The notes under the pieces were generated by a model, which saw only the letters and a list, made by a program, of their open reading frames with translations, ran no database searches and was not told the DNA's origin. From assembly GCA_963737365.1 (NCBI GenBank), contig CAVTSD010000001.1, positions 1,736,001 through 1,800,000 on the forward strand: a DNA stretch of 64,000 bases, given 5' to 3'. A program made the position numbers and the translations under genes. The first letter of the stretch is position 1; each line of letters starts with the position of its first letter. This DNA comes from Roseiarcus sp963737365. Its GTDB lineage: Bacteria; Pseudomonadota; Alphaproteobacteria; Rhizobiales; Beijerinckiaceae. Of the stretch, positions 26,424 through 35,426 are shown one piece after another.

Positions 26424-27959
26424 TTAAATTCCCTCGACCGACGCGACCAGTTCGTTATCGCTCCAGCCCGCGGCATGCTCGGCGACGACCTTGCCATGCC
26501 GCATCACGAGCACCCGGTCGCAGACCCGCAAATCTTCGAGTTCGCCGCTTGCCACCAAAATCGCCCGCCCGTCGCGACGCGTGTTTTCGATGACGCCAAG
26601 AAGCGCTTCTTTCGATTTCACGTCGACGCCAGCGGTCGGATCGATCAGAACGAGGACCGAGGGGTGGCTTGAAAGCGCCCTTCCCATCACAACTTTTTGC
26701 TGGTTGCCGCCGGAGAGATCCGAGACGAGCTGGTCCGGCCCCTGCGTGACGACGCCAAGCGTATTGATCGCATTATTCGCGGCGGAAGCGCGGCGCACGG
26801 GCGCGATAAATCCGAGCGGACCGAGAGCGTTCGCAATCGGCATCGTGACGTTGTCGGCGATCGATTGCGTGAGAACGAGGCCTTGCCGGTGGCGGCTTTT
26901 CGGCACGCAGCCAACGCCCAGCGCCAGCGCAGAGGGAACATCGCCCGACCGCAGGGGGACTCCGTTGATGCGAATGGCGCCGGCCGTGTAGGGCTCGAGC
27001 CCAGCCACGGCCTCGGCCACGCCAAGGCGTCCGCTGCTGGTTGCGCCGCAAAGTCCGATGACCTCGCCCGGTCGGATGGAAAAGCTCACATCGTCGAAAT
27101 CCTCGCCGCCGAGACCGCTCACTTCCAACGCCACAGGACCTTCGGTCGGAGCTTTTCGGTTGGCTGCGTCAGCGAAAGCGAAACTCACTTGCTCGCCGGT
27201 CATCGCTTCGATGAGCGCGTCCTTAGGCAGACCGGCCGCAGGCGCGGTCAGGATGTGCCGCGCGTCGCGCAGGACGGTCACGGTCTGACAAACTTCATAG
27301 ACCTCCTGCAGATGATGGGAGATGAACAGGAACGTCACCCCCTGAGCCTGCAGTCGGCGCATTTGCGCGAACAGCCGCTTGATTTCCTCGCCATCCAATT
27401 GCGCGGTCGGCTCATCGAGGATGATGAATCGCGCGCCATAGGAAAGGGCGCGGGCGATCTCGACCAACTGCCGGGCTTCGACGCGAAGATCGCCGGCGCG
27501 CGAGCGCTCGGAGACCGAGACATCCCAGCGATCGAGCACCTCGCGGGCGTCTCGCCACAATGTCTTCCAGGCGATGAAGCCGCGCCGAAGCGGCTGCCGG
27601 TTGATGAACAGATTCTCGGCAACGGTCAGGTCAGGAATGATGGTCGAATGCTGGTAGACGCAGGCCACTCGCCGGCGCCACCCTTCGCGGTCGGCGACCG
27701 CCGGCGCCGGTTCGCCGCGAAAGCGAACCTCGCCGCTGTCAGGCTCGCGCAGGCCTGTCAGAATCCCGACCAAAGTCGACTTGCCCGCGCCGTTGCGCCC
27801 GACGAGCGCATGCAACTCGCCGGGCAAGACGCGCAGGCGCGCATCGCTCAGCGCGACCGTCGCGCCATAGCGCTTCGAGACGCCGATCGCTTCCGCGATC
27901 GGTACAACGTCAGCCCCTTGAAGGACCGCGGGGCTCGCGGGCGCTGACGTCGCGGTCAT
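26424..27959 (-). CDS. CUT2-family sugar ABC transporter ATP-binding protein (RbsA-like)
   Basis: A 511-residue tandem ATPase. Domain 1 (about residues 20-260) has Walker A GRNGAGKST and Walker B FIILDEPTAQLD. Domain 2 (about 275-505) has the degenerate Walker A region GLCGATSSGR and DLSGGNQQKVVMGRALSS as its signature, with LVLIDPTAGVD as Walker B. This two-domain arrangement with a weak second site is the RbsA/MglA/XylG pattern. It energises import of a monosaccharide or polyol. The gene lies between the binding protein (16 bases upstream) and the permease. ATG 27959 was preferred to TTG 27962. Confidence 0.93.
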   Translation of the reverse strand: MTATSAPASPAVLQGADVVPIAEAIGVSKRYGATVALSDARLRVLPGELHALVGRNGAGKSTLVGILTGLREPDSGEVRFRGEPAPAVADREGWRRRVACVYQHSTIIPDLTVAENLFINRQPLRRGFIAWKTLWRDAREVLDRWDVSVSERSRAGDLRVEARQLVEIARALSYGARFIILDEPTAQLDGEEIKRLFAQMRRLQAQGVTFLFISHHLQEVYEVCQTVTVLRDARHILTAPAAGLPKDALIEAMTGEQVSFAFADAANRKAPTEGPVALEVSGLGGEDFDDVSFSIRPGEVIGLCGATSSGRLGVAEAVAGLEPYTAGAIRINGVPLRSGDVPSALALGVGCVPKSRHRQGLVLTQSIADNVTMPIANALGPLGFIAPVRRASAANNAINTLGVVTQGPDQLVSDLSGGNQQKVVMGRALSSHPSVLVLIDPTAGVDVKSKEALLGVIENTRRDGRAILVASGELEDLRVCDRVLVMRHGKVVAEHAAGWSDNELVASVEGI

Positions 27960-27975
27960 CAAGGACGCTTACAAG

Positions 27976-28995
27976 CTATTTGGGATTGTTGCCCCAGAAC
28001 GACTTGTCGTCCACGTTCGCCTTGGTGACCAACTGGGCGGGAAGCTGATCCTCGAGAACGCCGGGAGCCACTTCGAGAATCGTGCTGTCATGGTCGGTCG
28101 GCCCGGCCTTGAAGGTTTTTCCGTCGATTGCTTCCTTGAGATACATGATGCCGTATTTCGCATAGAGGTCGGCAGGCTGAGAGACCGTGGCGTCGATCTC
28201 TCCCTTGCGGATGGCGTCGAATTCCTGCGGAATGCCGTCATTGCTCACGATCACGATGTGGTCTTTTTCGCCAGCCGGATGAAGCATGCCCTTACGCTTT
28301 AAAGTCTGCAAAGCCGGTGCGAGAAAAACGCCGCCCGCGTGCATGTAGATGGCCTTGAGATCGGGCGTCGAGTTGAGAATGGTGTCGAGGCCGGCCGCCG
28401 CGTCCTCGCCGGACCACGCTTTGGTCGGAATTTCGAGCTCCTTGAGCTTCGGATAATTCTTCTTGATGCAGTCGCGGAAGCCGTTGCCTCGATCGCGGCC
28501 GTTGATCGACGCCTGGTCGCCCATGATCTGAACGACGGGGCCTTCGGCCACATGCTCGCCGATATATTTACAGGCTTTCTCGCCGTACGCGATGTTGTTC
28601 GCGCGCACGACGATGGCGACCGGACCGGTGTCCGGCGCGACGTCGACCGCGACGACCTTCACATTCGCGGCTGCCGCCGTCTTCAGGATCGTTCCCGCGG
28701 CGGAACTGTCGAATGGCGAGAAAATGAGGCCTTTGGCGCCGAGCGTGATCGCGTTCTTCACACCCGTGATCTGTTTCGCCGTGTCGAATTCGGAATTGAA
28801 CGGCTGCAGCAGGTCGACGCCCTGAGCCTTCGCTTGCTCGACGATGTATTGGTTGTAGGCGGTCCAGAACGGCGACGTCAGCGTGGTGAGGTCGACCGCG
28901 ATCTTGGGCTCGTCGGCGGCGGAGGCGGCGCAAGTCAGTGCGCCGAGCGCAGCGGCCGTCAGCGCGGACAGTACAAAGGTGCGCTTCGTTTGCAT
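27976..28995 (-). CDS. Periplasmic sugar-binding protein (RbsB-like)
   Basis: A 339-residue type I periplasmic binding protein. The signal peptide MQTKRTFVLSALTAAALGAL ends near CAASAADEP. The mature part shows the family pattern: FWTAYNQYIVEQAKAQGVDL, KNAITLGAKGLIFSPFDSSA, NNIAYGEKACKYIGEHV, GRDRGNGFRDCIKKNYPKL and VIVSNDGIPQEFDAIRKGEI. It captures a sugar for the CUT2 transporter encoded downstream; the ligand is not deducible. It is the first gene of the operon, with GGGAGGAAACACCAC ahead of ATG 28995 as ribosome-binding site. The closest relatives I can think of are ribose, xylose or erythritol binders. Confidence 0.93.
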   Translation of the reverse strand: MQTKRTFVLSALTAAALGALTCAASAADEPKIAVDLTTLTSPFWTAYNQYIVEQAKAQGVDLLQPFNSEFDTAKQITGVKNAITLGAKGLIFSPFDSSAAGTILKTAAAANVKVVAVDVAPDTGPVAIVVRANNIAYGEKACKYIGEHVAEGPVVQIMGDQASINGRDRGNGFRDCIKKNYPKLKELEIPTKAWSGEDAAAGLDTILNSTPDLKAIYMHAGGVFLAPALQTLKRKGMLHPAGEKDHIVIVSNDGIPQEFDAIRKGEIDATVSQPADLYAKYGIMYLKEAIDGKTFKAGPTDHDSTILEVAPGVLEDQLPAQLVTKANVDDKSFWGNNPK

Positions 28996-29322
28996 GTGGT
29001 GTTTCCTCCCGAATTTTTGACGCCGTATTCGTTAGGGGCCGGTCCGAGGACGGTCAAGCCGTCGAGGGAAGACGCGGCTCGGCTTGGATGGCGGGACAAA
29101 ACTCGAGTAGAGGGTTAGGGTGCGCCAAACCCCCGCAACTGCGCCGCAGGCATGAGGAAATCCTAAGCGCGGCCTGAAGTTCAGGGCCCGCGATCCCGAA
29201 GCCGAACGCAACTCGTCGCATTTTATTGCCAAAGTCAGAAATGTTTGCTACCGTGTTCCGATGGATCGGATATGGCTACAGTGGAAAAAGAAGGGGACCT
29301 CCGGCCACCGCAGGCCGGAGAG
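28996..29322. other. Gene-free stretch upstream of the CUT2 operon
   Basis: 327 bases that must include the promoter of the binding-protein gene next to 28996. I see no gene. At its right end CTCCGGCC (29299-29306) and GGCCGGAG (29313-29320) form an 8-bp hairpin directly ahead of the T-run of element copy 2. In plus-strand sense this looks like an intrinsic terminator, but no plus-strand gene leads into it. Confidence 0.5.
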
Positions 29323-29450
29323 GATTTTTTTACTCCAAACGCTCGTAACCCATTGAAAAGTCCCAATTCGAAAAAATAAACGCTAGTAAACGTCAGCATT
29401 TTTACTAGCGTTTACTAGCGGATATTGGCGTTTACTGGCGTTTATGCGCA
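29323..29450 (+). repeat. Dispersed element, copy 2 (GTAACCCATTGA core plus GCGTTTA heptamers)
   Basis: The layout is the same as copy 1, with identical spacing: GATTTTTTT at 29323, core GTAACCCATTGAAAAGTC at 29345, TAAACGCTAG at 29377-29386 followed at exactly 10 bases by TAAACGTCAG, an 8-base A/T stretch, and CTAGCGTTTA at 29405-29414. GCGTTTA occurs at 29408, 29428 and 29438, with a decayed GCGGATA at 29418, so the 10-base phase is continuous. It ends 24 bases from the stop of the D-amino-acid dehydrogenase gene. No protein is supported here. Confidence 0.85.
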
Positions 29451-29473
29451 CCCCAGCGGGGCGCAGCGTACGA

Positions 29474-30730
29474 TCACGCCCCGAACCGTTCCGCTTTGAA
29501 CGGCGCGGGGTCGACGAATGGGGTCTCGCCGGTCATCAGGTCGGCCAGAAGCCGCCCGGTGATCGGGCCAAGCGTCAGGCCAAGATGGTGGTGGCCGGTG
29601 TCGAGCCATAGGCCAGGCTTGCCGGGGAACGGCCCGACGATCGGCCGCATGTCCGGCAGGCAGGGTCGCCGGCCCATCCAGGGCTTGGCGTCCTTTCGGG
29701 CGCCGATGGGGAACAGTTCACGCGCATAGGGCTCGACCCGCTCGAGATGCGCCGGCGAGGCTGGATCGTCGCGCCGGGCGAATTCGGCCCCGGTGGTCAA
29801 TCTCAGGCCCCGCGCCATCGGGGTGACGAGGTATCCTCGTTCGACATCGAGCACCGGCCGCGAGAGGCCGGCATTGCCCTTGGCCTCGTAGTGCATGTGA
29901 TAGCCGCGCTTGACGAAGAACGGCAGGCGAAGGCCGAAGCGCCGCGCGAGCTCATCCGACCAGGGTCCGAGCGCGATGACGACGTCGTGCGCGGCAAGCC
30001 GGCCCGAATCCGTCGTGACCATCCAGCCGGCGCCGGCTGGCTCGAGGCTTTGCGCGTCGCCACGCACCATGCGGCCGCCGCGCTTGACGAACAGAGAAGC
30101 GTAACTCTGGATGAGCGCGCCGGGATCGGAGGTCGACAGCGGCTCGGAATAGTGCACCCCGCCGATTGCCTTGTCGCCCACATGCGGCTCGAGCGCGCTG
30201 AGCCCGGCGCGGTCAAGAAGCGTCGGCTTGACGCCGAACGCCTTGAGCTCCTCGGCCTCGGCATGCGCCACCTCCTGCCCGCGCGCGCTGCGATAGGCCT
30301 TGATCCAGCCGCCGGCCCGCAAAAGCTCAGGCACACCCGCGTCCTGCGCGAACTTCAAGTGCTCGGCGGCCGCAGCGAACAGGAGCGGGGCCATGACCTT
30401 GCCGGTGGCGGCTTTTCTCGTCTGCGTCGAGGCCCGGAAATAGCGCCAGATCGCAGGCGCAATCGACGGCAGCGACCCATGGCGCATATGCGCGCGCGGA
30501 TCGCGGTTCGCCGCCGCCCGCGCGACCTCGCGGATCGCGCGCGGGAACAGATAAGGGAGAACCCCTTCCGTCTGCACAATGCCGCTATTGCCGAAGCTCG
30601 TCTCGCCAGCCGCCTCGGGCAGACGGTCGACAAGCGCCACGGATCGGCCGCGCCCCTGAAGCGCAAGCGCCGCCGAGACGCCGACAATACCTGCACCCAG
30701 CACGATGACGTCGACAGCATGCGAAGGCAT
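29474..30730 (-). CDS. FAD-dependent D-amino-acid dehydrogenase (DadA-like)
   Basis: A 418-residue flavoprotein of the DAO family. The N-terminal FAD motif VIVLGAGIVGVSAALAL and the second glycine-rich region ETSFGNSGIVQTEGV match DadA. The C-terminal WMGRRPCLPDMRPIVGPFPG and TGHHHLGLTLGPITGRLLADL are the conserved DadA closing motifs. The family oxidises D-amino acids to 2-oxo acids, passing electrons to the respiratory chain at the inner membrane. It is divergent from purB (119 bases), sharing a short promoter region. Other DAO-family oxidases are possible, but the C-terminal motif favours DadA. Confidence 0.85.
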   Translation of the reverse strand: MPSHAVDVIVLGAGIVGVSAALALQGRGRSVALVDRLPEAAGETSFGNSGIVQTEGVLPYLFPRAIREVARAAANRDPRAHMRHGSLPSIAPAIWRYFRASTQTRKAATGKVMAPLLFAAAAEHLKFAQDAGVPELLRAGGWIKAYRSARGQEVAHAEAEELKAFGVKPTLLDRAGLSALEPHVGDKAIGGVHYSEPLSTSDPGALIQSYASLFVKRGGRMVRGDAQSLEPAGAGWMVTTDSGRLAAHDVVIALGPWSDELARRFGLRLPFFVKRGYHMHYEAKGNAGLSRPVLDVERGYLVTPMARGLRLTTGAEFARRDDPASPAHLERVEPYARELFPIGARKDAKPWMGRRPCLPDMRPIVGPFPGKPGLWLDTGHHHLGLTLGPITGRLLADLMTGETPFVDPAPFKAERFGA

Positions 30731-30849
30731 GGGGCGGCGGCTCTCCTCTCTTGGACGCGCCCCGATATACCGGCCGCGTCCACCTCAATTCTCGACTTGC
30801 GTTCCTATAGACCCCGCCCCGACGGAACAAACAGAAAGCGGCCTTGCCA

Positions 30850-32154
30850 ATGATCCCGCGCTATTCCCGCCCCGAGATGACCGCGATCTGGTCGCCCGAC
30901 ACGCGCTTCCGCATCTGGTTCGAGATCGAAGCCTACGCGTCGGAAGCGATGGCGGAGATCGGCGTGATTCCGAAAGAGGCGGCCAAGGCGATCTGGGAGA
31001 AGGGATCGAAGGCTAAGTTCGACGTGGCTCGAATCGACGAGATCGAGAGGGTGACGAAGCACGACGTCATTGCCTTCCTTACCCATCTCGCGGAGTTCAT
31101 CGGCCCCGACGCGCGTTTCGTTCATTTGGGGCTCACAAGCTCGGATGTGCTCGACACCTGCCTCGCCATACAGCTTAGGCGGGCCAGCGACCTCCTTATC
31201 GCCGACGTTGACGCGCTGCTCGGCGCGCTCAAGCGCCGCGCCTTCGAATATAAAATGACGCCGACTGTTGGCCGGTCGCACGGAGTCCACGCCGAGCCGA
31301 CCACCTTCGGCCTTAAGCTCGCCCTCGCGTATGCAGAATTCGCGCGAGCGCGCGCCCGGCTCGTTGCGGCGCGCGAGGAGATTTCGACTTGCGCTATCTC
31401 GGGCGCAGTCGGCACTTTCGCCAATATTGATCCAAGGGTGGAAGCTTACGTGGCGGCCAAACTAGACCTCAAATCAGAACCGATCTCCACCCAAGTCATT
31501 CCGCGCGATCGCCATGCTGCTTTTTTCGCGACCCTGGGCGTCGTTGCCTCATCAGTCGAGCGGTTGGCGACCGAGATCCGACATCTGCAGCGCACTGAGG
31601 TGATGGAGGCGGAGGAATTCTTCTCCGAGGGCCAGAAGGGCTCATCCGCCATGCCGCACAAGCGCAATCCGGTGCTGACGGAAAACCTCACGGGGCTAGC
31701 GCGCATCGTGCGCTCCGCGGTTACGCCCGCGCTCGAGGACGTGGCGCTTTGGCACGAGCGCGACATCTCGCATTCGTCAGTCGAGCGCATGATCGCTCCC
31801 GACGCGACGATCACGCTCGACTTTGCCCTTGCGCGTCTCGCCGGGGTGATCGACAAGCTCGTGGTCTATCCCGAAGCCATGCAGAAAAATCTCGACCGCC
31901 TCGGCGGCCTCATCCATTCGCAACGCGTGCTCTTGGCGCTAGCGCAAAAAGGCGTTGCTCGAGATGAGGCCTATGCGCTCGTCCAGCGCAACGCGATGCC
32001 GGTATGGCGCGGCGAGGGTGAGTTTCTCAAACTCCTCCAGGCAGACAAGGATGTCGCGAAGGCGCTGAGCGCACAGGAGCTCGAGGCGCTGTTCGATCTA
32101 GGCTATCATTTGAAACACGTCGATACGATCTTTGAACGCGTGTTCGCTCAATGA
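30850..32154 (+). CDS. purB: Adenylosuccinate lyase
   Basis: A 434-residue enzyme starting at ATG 30850 (MIPRYSRPEMTAIWSPDTRF); TTG 30844 is two codons upstream. The superfamily signature is GSSAMPHKRNPVLTEN. The catalytic histidine region reads TVGRSHGVHAEPTTFGLK, and FIGPDARFVHLGLTSSDVLDT is present. It cleaves SAICAR and adenylosuccinate, releasing fumarate, in purine synthesis. The bacterial short-form length (about 430-435) fits. It is apparently monocistronic, divergent from the DadA-like gene. Confidence 0.96.
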   Translation: MIPRYSRPEMTAIWSPDTRFRIWFEIEAYASEAMAEIGVIPKEAAKAIWEKGSKAKFDVARIDEIERVTKHDVIAFLTHLAEFIGPDARFVHLGLTSSDVLDTCLAIQLRRASDLLIADVDALLGALKRRAFEYKMTPTVGRSHGVHAEPTTFGLKLALAYAEFARARARLVAAREEISTCAISGAVGTFANIDPRVEAYVAAKLDLKSEPISTQVIPRDRHAAFFATLGVVASSVERLATEIRHLQRTEVMEAEEFFSEGQKGSSAMPHKRNPVLTENLTGLARIVRSAVTPALEDVALWHERDISHSSVERMIAPDATITLDFALARLAGVIDKLVVYPEAMQKNLDRLGGLIHSQRVLLALAQKGVARDEAYALVQRNAMPVWRGEGEFLKLLQADKDVAKALSAQELEALFDLGYHLKHVDTIFERVFAQ

Positions 32155-32239
32155 ACCGTTGGTGACGGGCGCTCGAGGCAGGCTGATCGGGCTATCGGGG
32201 ACACCCGTGGCGCAGTCAGTCGTTTTATTTGCGCCGCGC

Positions 32240-32908
32240 TCAGGAAATTGCGCCGGACTCTTCTTGAGCTGACGCCGATTGCGGAATGGAGCGCGCTTGA
32301 CGAGAAGGCTGAATGCGGCTCAACCGCACCGCGGCCATGATATCGGAATTGGCGGGCGCATCTTCCGCATAATCCTGGAGGTGCAGGAGGGAGAGACGCG
32401 GGCCGCCCTTGGCCCCATTGAAGTTTATGTCGTCGAACATCAGGAACTTGAGATCGGCGACGCCGCCCGCTTCCTTCACCCACAGGGCTGAGGCTATCTC
32501 GATCGCGTCGGTAAACGACATCATCCGCGGTTTTTCGTCTGCTCCGCGCACGCCGACGGGCCTCTGCCATTTTGCATCGCGAAGCCGCGCAACGCGCAGC
32601 ATCGTGTTCGGGTCGGGCGTCACCAATGTCGTCAGCGAACGAATATACCGGGTCAACTCCTGAAGGGTGTCAAACCGACCAGGTACGAACATTGAAGGCG
32701 TGAGCTGAGCAAACAGGATGCTGCTGACCCATACGCGACGTTTGAGAACCGCGGCTTGGGTCAGAAGATTTTCGATGTGCTCTTCCGCCTCGCCCGATGC
32801 GCCGCTCGCGTGCCGCAGAAAGATGTTCGTATGGAGGAAATGATGACCGCAATCGGATTGACCGGAACGCGCATCCGTTTGGAGAAAGGGGTGCATCTCA
32901 AGTTCCAC
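32240..32908 (-). CDS. PIN-domain-like protein with altered catalytic residue
   Basis: A 222-residue protein. Residues 24-180 look like a PIN domain: FLHTNIFLRH, then EEHIENLLTQAAVLKRRVWVS, LQELTRYIRSLTTLVTPDPN and FTDAIEIASALWVKEAGGVA. The first catalytic aspartate of PIN nucleases (usually LDTN) is histidine here (H26, CAT instead of GAT), while the later aspartate in FTDAIEI is kept. The first 20 residues do not look conserved, so the true start is uncertain, or the N-terminus was rewritten. No antitoxin gene is adjacent. It may be a decayed or non-catalytic VapC-like protein. The family call is from pattern recognition only. Confidence 0.55.
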   Translation of the reverse strand: MELEMHPFLQTDARSGQSDCGHHFLHTNIFLRHASGASGEAEEHIENLLTQAAVLKRRVWVSSILFAQLTPSMFVPGRFDTLQELTRYIRSLTTLVTPDPNTMLRVARLRDAKWQRPVGVRGADEKPRMMSFTDAIEIASALWVKEAGGVADLKFLMFDDINFNGAKGGPRLSLLHLQDYAEDAPANSDIMAAVRLSRIQPSRQARSIPQSASAQEESGAIS

Positions 32909-33094
32909 TATTCACTTCAGCGGCAGGTTCGCGCTTGGGGCAAGTCGACAAAGCCTGCGGGAATTTTGTTAACAGCCAGCCACCGCCGGCCAACTTTTTG
33001 CCGCGGCGACGGTTAGTTAAGACACGAACTGAGCATGCCGTAACGTGACCTGCGTCACACTGCGGTGTGGTGTCCAGGCCTTCGAAAGCGCACC

Positions 33095-33874
33095 CTAATG
33101 AGCCTCCGCCTCGCGCTGGCGATTCTTCGACGCGCGATAGCCGGCCGCGCGCGCGTCAGCTTCGCACATGTACGCGCCTCTGCGGGTTTGACCGTAATAG
33201 CGGGTTCCTGAGTAGTGGTAGATGCGCGTCGGCGTGTTCACCCATATGACCGTGTCCGACGGGCATCGGGCGCGAGCGGCCAGTTCCGTCGTATATTGAC
33301 CAGCCTGCAGAGCCGGAGGCGCGCTCGCGTTCGACGCCGGCGTTGAAGCGGAAGTCGATTGTTGCCACCACGGGAAAAGGGAGCCTGACTGGGAGGCGGG
33401 AGCGGGCGCTGGGGCGGACGCCGGCGCGAAACCGGACGAAGCGGTGGAGGTCTGGCGCGCGCGGCATTGCGACAGAAACTGCGGCCACGTCTGGCCGCCC
33501 GTGGTGCCAGCGGCCTTGGCGTCTTTCCATTGGCTTGCGCACAGTCTCATGGCGCTTTGGCCGCTCGACGGCGCGCCGGCATTTGACGCTGGGGTGGAAG
33601 TCGGCGCCGAGGGCTGCGACCATGGAAATAGGGAGCCCGACTGAGGAGCTGGCGCGGGAGCGACTGTCGCCGCGGCTGAGTCCTGGCGCGTGCGGCACTG
33701 CGACAAGAACTGAGGCCAGGTTTGGCCCTGGGTCGTACCCGCCGCCTCCGCCTGCTTCCACTCGCTCGCGCAGGTTCTCATGACGCTTTGCGCATTCGCC
33801 GTATTCAGACTCAAGCTGGGTAATCCAACAACAATAACCGCCGTCGAAAGCCACGAAACGAACGAATTGCGCAT
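33095..33874 (-). CDS. Exported protein with two cysteine-containing repeats
   Basis: A 259-residue protein with a signal peptide ending near NTANAQS. Two copies of a roughly 35-residue unit follow: VMRTCASEWKQAEAAGTTQG with QTWPQFLSQCRTRQ, and AMRLCASQWKDAKAAGTTGG with QTWPQFLSQCRARQ. Pro/Ala/Ser linkers containing GSLFPW separate them. Each unit has one cysteine at either end, resembling PsiF-type repeats. The C-terminal region VIWVNTPTRIYHYSGTRYYG with a later GAYMCEADARAAGYR is a separate small domain often found in short exported alphaproteobacterial proteins. It is probably periplasmic; function unknown. Confidence 0.7.
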   Translation of the reverse strand: MRNSFVSWLSTAVIVVGLPSLSLNTANAQSVMRTCASEWKQAEAAGTTQGQTWPQFLSQCRTRQDSAAATVAPAPAPQSGSLFPWSQPSAPTSTPASNAGAPSSGQSAMRLCASQWKDAKAAGTTGGQTWPQFLSQCRARQTSTASSGFAPASAPAPAPASQSGSLFPWWQQSTSASTPASNASAPPALQAGQYTTELAARARCPSDTVIWVNTPTRIYHYSGTRYYGQTRRGAYMCEADARAAGYRASKNRQREAEAH

Positions 33875-34010
33875 GTTATTCCCCGTCCGAGCCCAGGTAA
33901 GGGCGCGGTGTCAGCTTATCGCGTGCAGGACCGCTCCGCCAAGCCTATTTACCCTGCTTTCTTGTCCTTCCCTTGCCTGACGGCAGTTCGGCACTCTTCT
34001 CCTCTATCGA

Positions 34011-35141
34011 TCAGGAGGCAACAGCTTGCTTGACGCGATCGTGTGGAACCGGCGTAGATTCACGTTCGGGCGTTCCGCGCGGCGCGGCCCGCAGGTATTG
34101 TGTTGGCCACGGCGCCATATGCCCCAGCTCTTGCGCCGCGTGCATCGGCCAATAGGGATCGCGCAGCATCTCACGCGCGAGCAGCACTAAATCAGCTTGA
34201 TCATTGCGGATGATCTGGTCGGCTTGAGCCGGCGCCGTAATCATGCCGACCGCCGCCGTGGCGATATTGGCTTCGCGCCGAATCCGCTCGGCGAAAGGCG
34301 TTTGATATCCGGGCCCGATCGGGATCTCGGCTTTCTCAAGGTTGCCGCCCGACGAGCAATCGATCAGGTCGACGCCCAGCGAGAGCAGAAGACGGGCAAG
34401 CTCGACCGATTGATCGATGTCCCATCCGCCTTCAACCCAATCGGTCGCTGAGATTCTCACGAATAGCGGGCAGCGCTCGGGCAGCGCTCGCCGGACCGCG
34501 CCCACGCATTCCCGAAGAAATCGCGTCCGATTTTCGAACGAGCCACCGTAGGCATCGATGCGCCGATTGCTGAACGGAGATAGGAATTCGTGGATCAGAT
34601 AGCCGTGCGCGGCATGAATTTCGATCACGTTGAAACCTGCGGCGGCCGCGCGTTCGGCCGCCACCGCGAAGGCCCTATGCAAGGACTTGATCTGGTCGAG
34701 CGTCAATTCGTCGGGCTTGGGGTAAGTATCGCTGAACGCAATGGCGCTCGGAGCGACAGGACGCCAGCCGCCGCTATTTTCGGCAACCGCGCCTTGCCCT
34801 GCTCCAGGCCGGTAGGTGCTGCCCTTTCGGCCTGCATGCGCGAGCTGGATGCCGGCCCGCGCGCCCTGATTTTGCATGAAGCTCGCGATCCGCTCGAGCG
34901 GCTCGAAATGCTTTTCGCTCCAGACGCCAAGATCCTGTGGCGAAATTCGCCCCTCGGGGGTCACTGCCGCGGCCTCCGTGAACACCAAAGCGGCGCCCCC
35001 GACCGCCCGAGCGGCGAGATGCGCGAAATGCCAATCGTTCGCGTAGCCGTCGACCGACGAATACTGGCACATTGGCGAAACGACGATGCGATTGGCGAAG
35101 TCGACGTCGCGCATGCGGAGTTTACTGAACAGATGCGGCAT
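34011..35141 (-). CDS. Old Yellow Enzyme-family NADH:flavin oxidoreductase (YqjM-like)
   Basis: A 376-residue FMN-dependent ene-reductase. The opening LRMRDVDFANRIVVSPMCQYSS carries the thermophilic-type cysteine near residue 25. IQLAHAGRKGS, the substrate-binding histidine pair in IEIHAAHGYLIHEFLSPFSN, and the FMN phosphate region (AVGMITAPAQADQIIRN) follow. YqjM-type enzymes reduce activated C=C bonds with NADPH and are often linked to oxidative or electrophile stress. The gene stands alone. A 285-base gap separates it from the divergent cysteine-cluster gene and should hold both promoters; I see nothing else in that gap. Confidence 0.92.
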   Translation of the reverse strand: MPHLFSKLRMRDVDFANRIVVSPMCQYSSVDGYANDWHFAHLAARAVGGAALVFTEAAAVTPEGRISPQDLGVWSEKHFEPLERIASFMQNQGARAGIQLAHAGRKGSTYRPGAGQGAVAENSGGWRPVAPSAIAFSDTYPKPDELTLDQIKSLHRAFAVAAERAAAAGFNVIEIHAAHGYLIHEFLSPFSNRRIDAYGGSFENRTRFLRECVGAVRRALPERCPLFVRISATDWVEGGWDIDQSVELARLLLSLGVDLIDCSSGGNLEKAEIPIGPGYQTPFAERIRREANIATAAVGMITAPAQADQIIRNDQADLVLLAREMLRDPYWPMHAAQELGHMAPWPTQYLRAAPRGTPERESTPVPHDRVKQAVAS

Positions 35142-35426
35142 GAATCAATGTCTCGACCGAAATGAAGGGAGGGCTGCGGTTGGTTGGACCATATCCCGCG
35201 GCGGAGCGCGGTCAAGCCGAAGCCGCGCGATGCCTCCGCAAACGGCTCAGGCCCGCCGAGAAGGTCAGGAAGTCTCAAAGCGAGGAGCTGTTCATGACCT
35301 CGTGGCGCCGTCTCAGAGAAGCCGGCTCGATTGCTCTTCGAGGCCGGGTTGGCTTATCGAACTTGCCAGCCCGAGCCGGTCGCGATAGCGGTCCGGTTCA
35401 TCAATCTGGCCAAGCGACCCGCGCCA

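Noticed and set aside
29299..29331. Hairpin plus T-run read as a plus-strand terminator
   Set aside because: No plus-strand gene precedes it; the genes on both sides are on the minus strand. It is noted only as the left border of element copy 2.
33045..33058. GTGAC-CTGC-GTCAC inverted repeat
   Set aside because: It is a short 5-bp arm palindrome about 140 bases upstream of the PIN-like gene, with no promoter-like boxes around it. It is likely to occur by chance at this GC content.
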